DNA of 64,000 nucleotides from contig NW_020194619.1 of assembly GCF_002865645.1 (NCBI RefSeq), positions 2,392,442 to 2,456,441 on the forward strand, written 5' to 3'. The position numbers were made by a program, and so were the translations under genes. Positions within the stretch are counted from its first letter, which is position 1. The number at the start of each line of letters is the position of its first letter. Of the stretch, positions 61,341-64,000 are shown one piece after another. The DNA is from Hyaloscypha bicolor E. Taxonomy: Eukaryota; Ascomycota; Leotiomycetes; Helotiales; Hyaloscyphaceae. Under the pieces are notes generated by a model, which saw only the letters and a program-made list of their open reading frames with translations, was not told where the DNA came from and did no database searches.

Positions 61341-63560
61341 ATAAAATTAAAAGCTAAATTATTTTAAATCTTTTAAAAAACTATTATAATATCTTTATAT
61401 TTATATTTCTATATTTATATATATATTATATAAATACTTTCTCAAGTTTTTAATAATTGAAATATACTAGTAATTTATAGTTTTATATTTCTGATTTTAT
61501 TAATTAAATAAATATATTTATAATATCTTATTATATTTCTGGTTTTTAATAATCTTAGAAATATAATTATATAATATTTGTAATAACTAGACTTTAGTCT
61601 TAAGTAATTAGAAGAATAATAGAACTTATTATAATAGTTTCTTTTATTTATTTAGCTACTTTTTTAAATATTTATTTTATTTTATTTTTTATTATAATAA
61701 GAATATTATTAGTATTTCCGGTAATAATAATAATTATATTATAAATAGAGGTTATATTACTATAATACAATATAAGTAATATCTTAAAACGAGTATTTAT
61801 TTAATATAATAATTAATTATCTTTTATACTTTATTTAATTTACTTTTTTTATATAATAATTATTATAAACTTTAAAAATTATTTAAAAAATAAAGCAGGC
61901 TATAATATAAATATTATATTTACAAATTACTTATTTAAATATCTAATTATAATTTCTATATAAAATATAATTATAATTAAGTAATTAGTATTTCTATTTT
62001 TATTTTATATAATATATTAAATTAGAAACTTTAATTTATATTTCATTTTTAAAATAAATTTTATATAAGAATTAGTATTAAACTTAATTTCTTAATAACT
62101 AATTACTTTTAAATAAATAAATAAAGATTATTAATTAGAACTCTAATTAAAGATTATATTTATATATTAGTTATTATTAAAATAATTAAAATAAATAAAT
62201 TACTATAATTAATTACTAATAAGCCTTTTTTTTAATATAAAACTATTAGATAGTTTTTATTTATAATTAAAAAGGTTTATAAATCTTATATTTATTTTAA
62301 TTAAAACTTTTTTATTAAAACTAGTTTATTTAAAAAAAAAAGTTAAATAAAATTAAAATTAAGATATTAATAAATTAATTACATAAATTATAATAATTTA
62401 CTTAAAATTATATAAAATAAATATAAGAATAATATATAGTATAAGCTAATAAATAGTATTATTTAATTAATTTTAAAGTTAGAAATAAAATACAAGTTAT
62501 TATAAAGTATTAGAAATACAATTATTTAAGCTATTAACTAAAGATTTAAATAAAGAATTTATTTGAGATTTTAGAAAAATATAGCTATTTTTTTCTTTTA
62601 AAGCTATTAGAAATTATAAAGATATATTTAGTTTTTTTTATATAAAAAAGCTATAAAAGAATTTTCAGAATTCTTTATTAAATTAAATAAATCCGGAATT
62701 ACTTTTAGTAATATTAGAAAATAGTAAATAAAAATATAATATTAAATAAATTATTATAATTAAATTAGTAAAAAATAAACTAAAATATAGAATTTAATAA
62801 ATTAATAAAAATAAAAATTCAGAATAATATTTAACTTTAATATTAAATAATAGTTTTCTAGTTTTATAATACTTTTATAATAATAATATTAATATATTAG
62901 TTTTACTAATACTTTTATAAAACTTATAATATTAGCTAAATTATATAAAAAATAATACTTGCTCGAAATTACACAAAAATAGTAATAAATTCTTCTAAAT
63001 AATATATTAAAATCTTTTATCTTTAATATATAATATTTGTATATAAGATATTAGCTTATTTAAGAAAAATAATAATAAATTAAATTAAATTAATAGCTTT
63101 TATAAAGCTTAAAAATAATATTATAATTTAGCTTTTTATTTAATTAGCTAATATAATTATTTAATTAATATTATTTATATTTTATTATTTATATTTTATT
63201 ATTTATATTTTATTATTTTTATATTTTATTATTTATATTTTATTATTTATATTTCATTATTTATATTTTATTATTTATATTTTATTATTTATATTTTATT
63301 ATTTTTAGATTATTATTTTTTAAAATATATAATTATATATATAATATAGCTATATTATTAAGGAAATATATTTAAAATATATTAGAAATATTTAGAATAC
63401 TAAGCCTTTTATAAACTAATATATTATAAAATATATATTTATTTTCTTATAAGATTTTATATTTTAGTTTTGTATTTTTTAGCTTTAAATCGTTTTTATA
63501 AAAAAAAATTACTTTGCTTTTTAAGCCCTAAATACTATATTTGTAATATTAATATACTAG
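61341..63560 (+). mobile_element. Gypsy family 2 fragment, plus orientation
   Basis: Sequence at about 61.5-63.0 kb is the reverse complement of the pol/integrase region at about 54.6-56.0 kb in the complete element. An LTR in plus orientation follows at about 63330-63560. Strongly RIP-degraded; the 5' part is missing. Confidence 0.6.
63170..63305. repeat. 15-bp tandem repeat array
   Basis: About nine copies of a TATATTTTATTATTT-type unit lie just before the gypsy-2 LTR, the complement of the shorter array at 61240-61305. Confidence 0.8.
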
Positions 63561-63659
63561 TTAAAATTTATAAAAAAATTTAAAACTATATATTAATATA
63601 TTAATATATTAAAAAGTTTTAATAAAAAGTAATAATTTTCTTATAAAGAAATTTAGTAC

Positions 63660-63958
63660 TATTAGTATAGCTATTTCTTTGAGAGTTATATATATAGTTA
63701 CGGGATACAGGATACGGGATATAGGTAATAGGATATAAGTAATAAGATATGAGATACGGGATATAGTTATATAACCTCGCGTCCTATTAGTAACTCGACT
63801 AGTAAACTAGACTCCTTTAGGCTTAGCAGATTTAGTAATCACATATTAATACTATAATACTATAATCTCTATTTCTGAATAATAATAACTTTACTAACTA
63901 ATATAACTAGTATTTCCATACCTATATAATAATACTATATATTACTAGTAAACTAATA
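63660..63958 (+). repeat. Copia 5' LTR (299 bp), element continues beyond the window
   Basis: Exact-length reverse complement of the copia copy B LTR, from TATTAGTATAG to CTAGTAAACTAATA. Sequence after it (63959-64000) matches the gag-side leader of the copia element in reverse, and its flanks are not a direct duplication, so the rest of a plus-strand element lies to the right. Confidence 0.8.
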
Positions 63959-64000
63959 CTAATTAGTTTGTTTTTAGATTAGAATAAGGTCTATTTATAT

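Overview
The window looks like nuclear DNA of a filamentous ascomycete (Pezizomycotina). Genes have short introns of about 41-85 nt with fungal GT..AG signals and RCTRAY-like branch points. Large tracts are extremely AT-rich and almost devoid of CpA/TpG, the signature of repeat-induced point mutation (RIP). The genome therefore appears bipartite, with ordinary gene-bearing DNA abutting blocks of RIP-destroyed transposons. I cannot name the species.

Region 1 (1-12.69 kb) is ordinary sequence. It holds a TDT/Mae1-type C4-dicarboxylate (or sulfite) transporter (+, 1101-2378), a spliced small secreted protein with 12 cysteines (-, 2748-3201), a DUF1479 2-oxoglutarate/Fe(II)-oxygenase-like enzyme in eight exons (+, 4932-6821) and an MFS sugar transporter in two exons (-, 7628-9303). 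Two dying genes sit next to the AT block: a Baeyer-Villiger-type flavin monooxygenase pseudogene (+, about 10390-12181), carrying a 121-bp insertion with a 5-bp target duplication, and a 5' fragment of a fungal UDP-glycosyltransferase (-, about 12186-12652). Three copies of a 32-bp repeat with a CGG-N5-CCG core precede the DUF1479 gene.

Region 2 (12.69-41.15 kb) is a stack of nested, RIP-degraded retrotransposons. Very old Ty1/copia sequence C (about 15.7-40.5 kb) contains Ty1/copia copy A (17099-29419, TSD TTTAT), which contains Ty3/gypsy element 1 (20605-26807, TSD GTTTT). C also contains Ty1/copia copy B (32967-39368, 299-bp LTRs, TSD ATTAT) and a short GC-normal insertion (31199-31380, TSD TTAAT).

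Region 3 (41.15-43.34 kb) is an island that escaped RIP. A 1.45-kb segment (41444-42895) is bounded by about 78-bp inverted repeats and contains one intact 226-aa secreted-protein gene with a TATA box. Just outside it begins a piggyBac-like transposase whose first 90 codons are intact and whose remainder is RIP-ruined.

Region 4 (43.34-64 kb) is again RIP-destroyed: the rest of the piggyBac gene, a plus-strand gypsy-1 copy broken by a 3.16-kb TIR transposon (44874-48036) and by a 214-bp insertion, a complete gypsy-2 element (54066-60673, TSD AAAAG) inside an older gypsy-2 copy, a further gypsy-2 fragment, and a copia 5' LTR whose element runs off the window. No intact transposase or reverse transcriptase remains. 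The candidates for functional novelty are the secreted-protein gene between inverted repeats and the 12-Cys secreted protein; effector roles are inference from architecture and context. All family names come from motif recognition by eye; no search was run.
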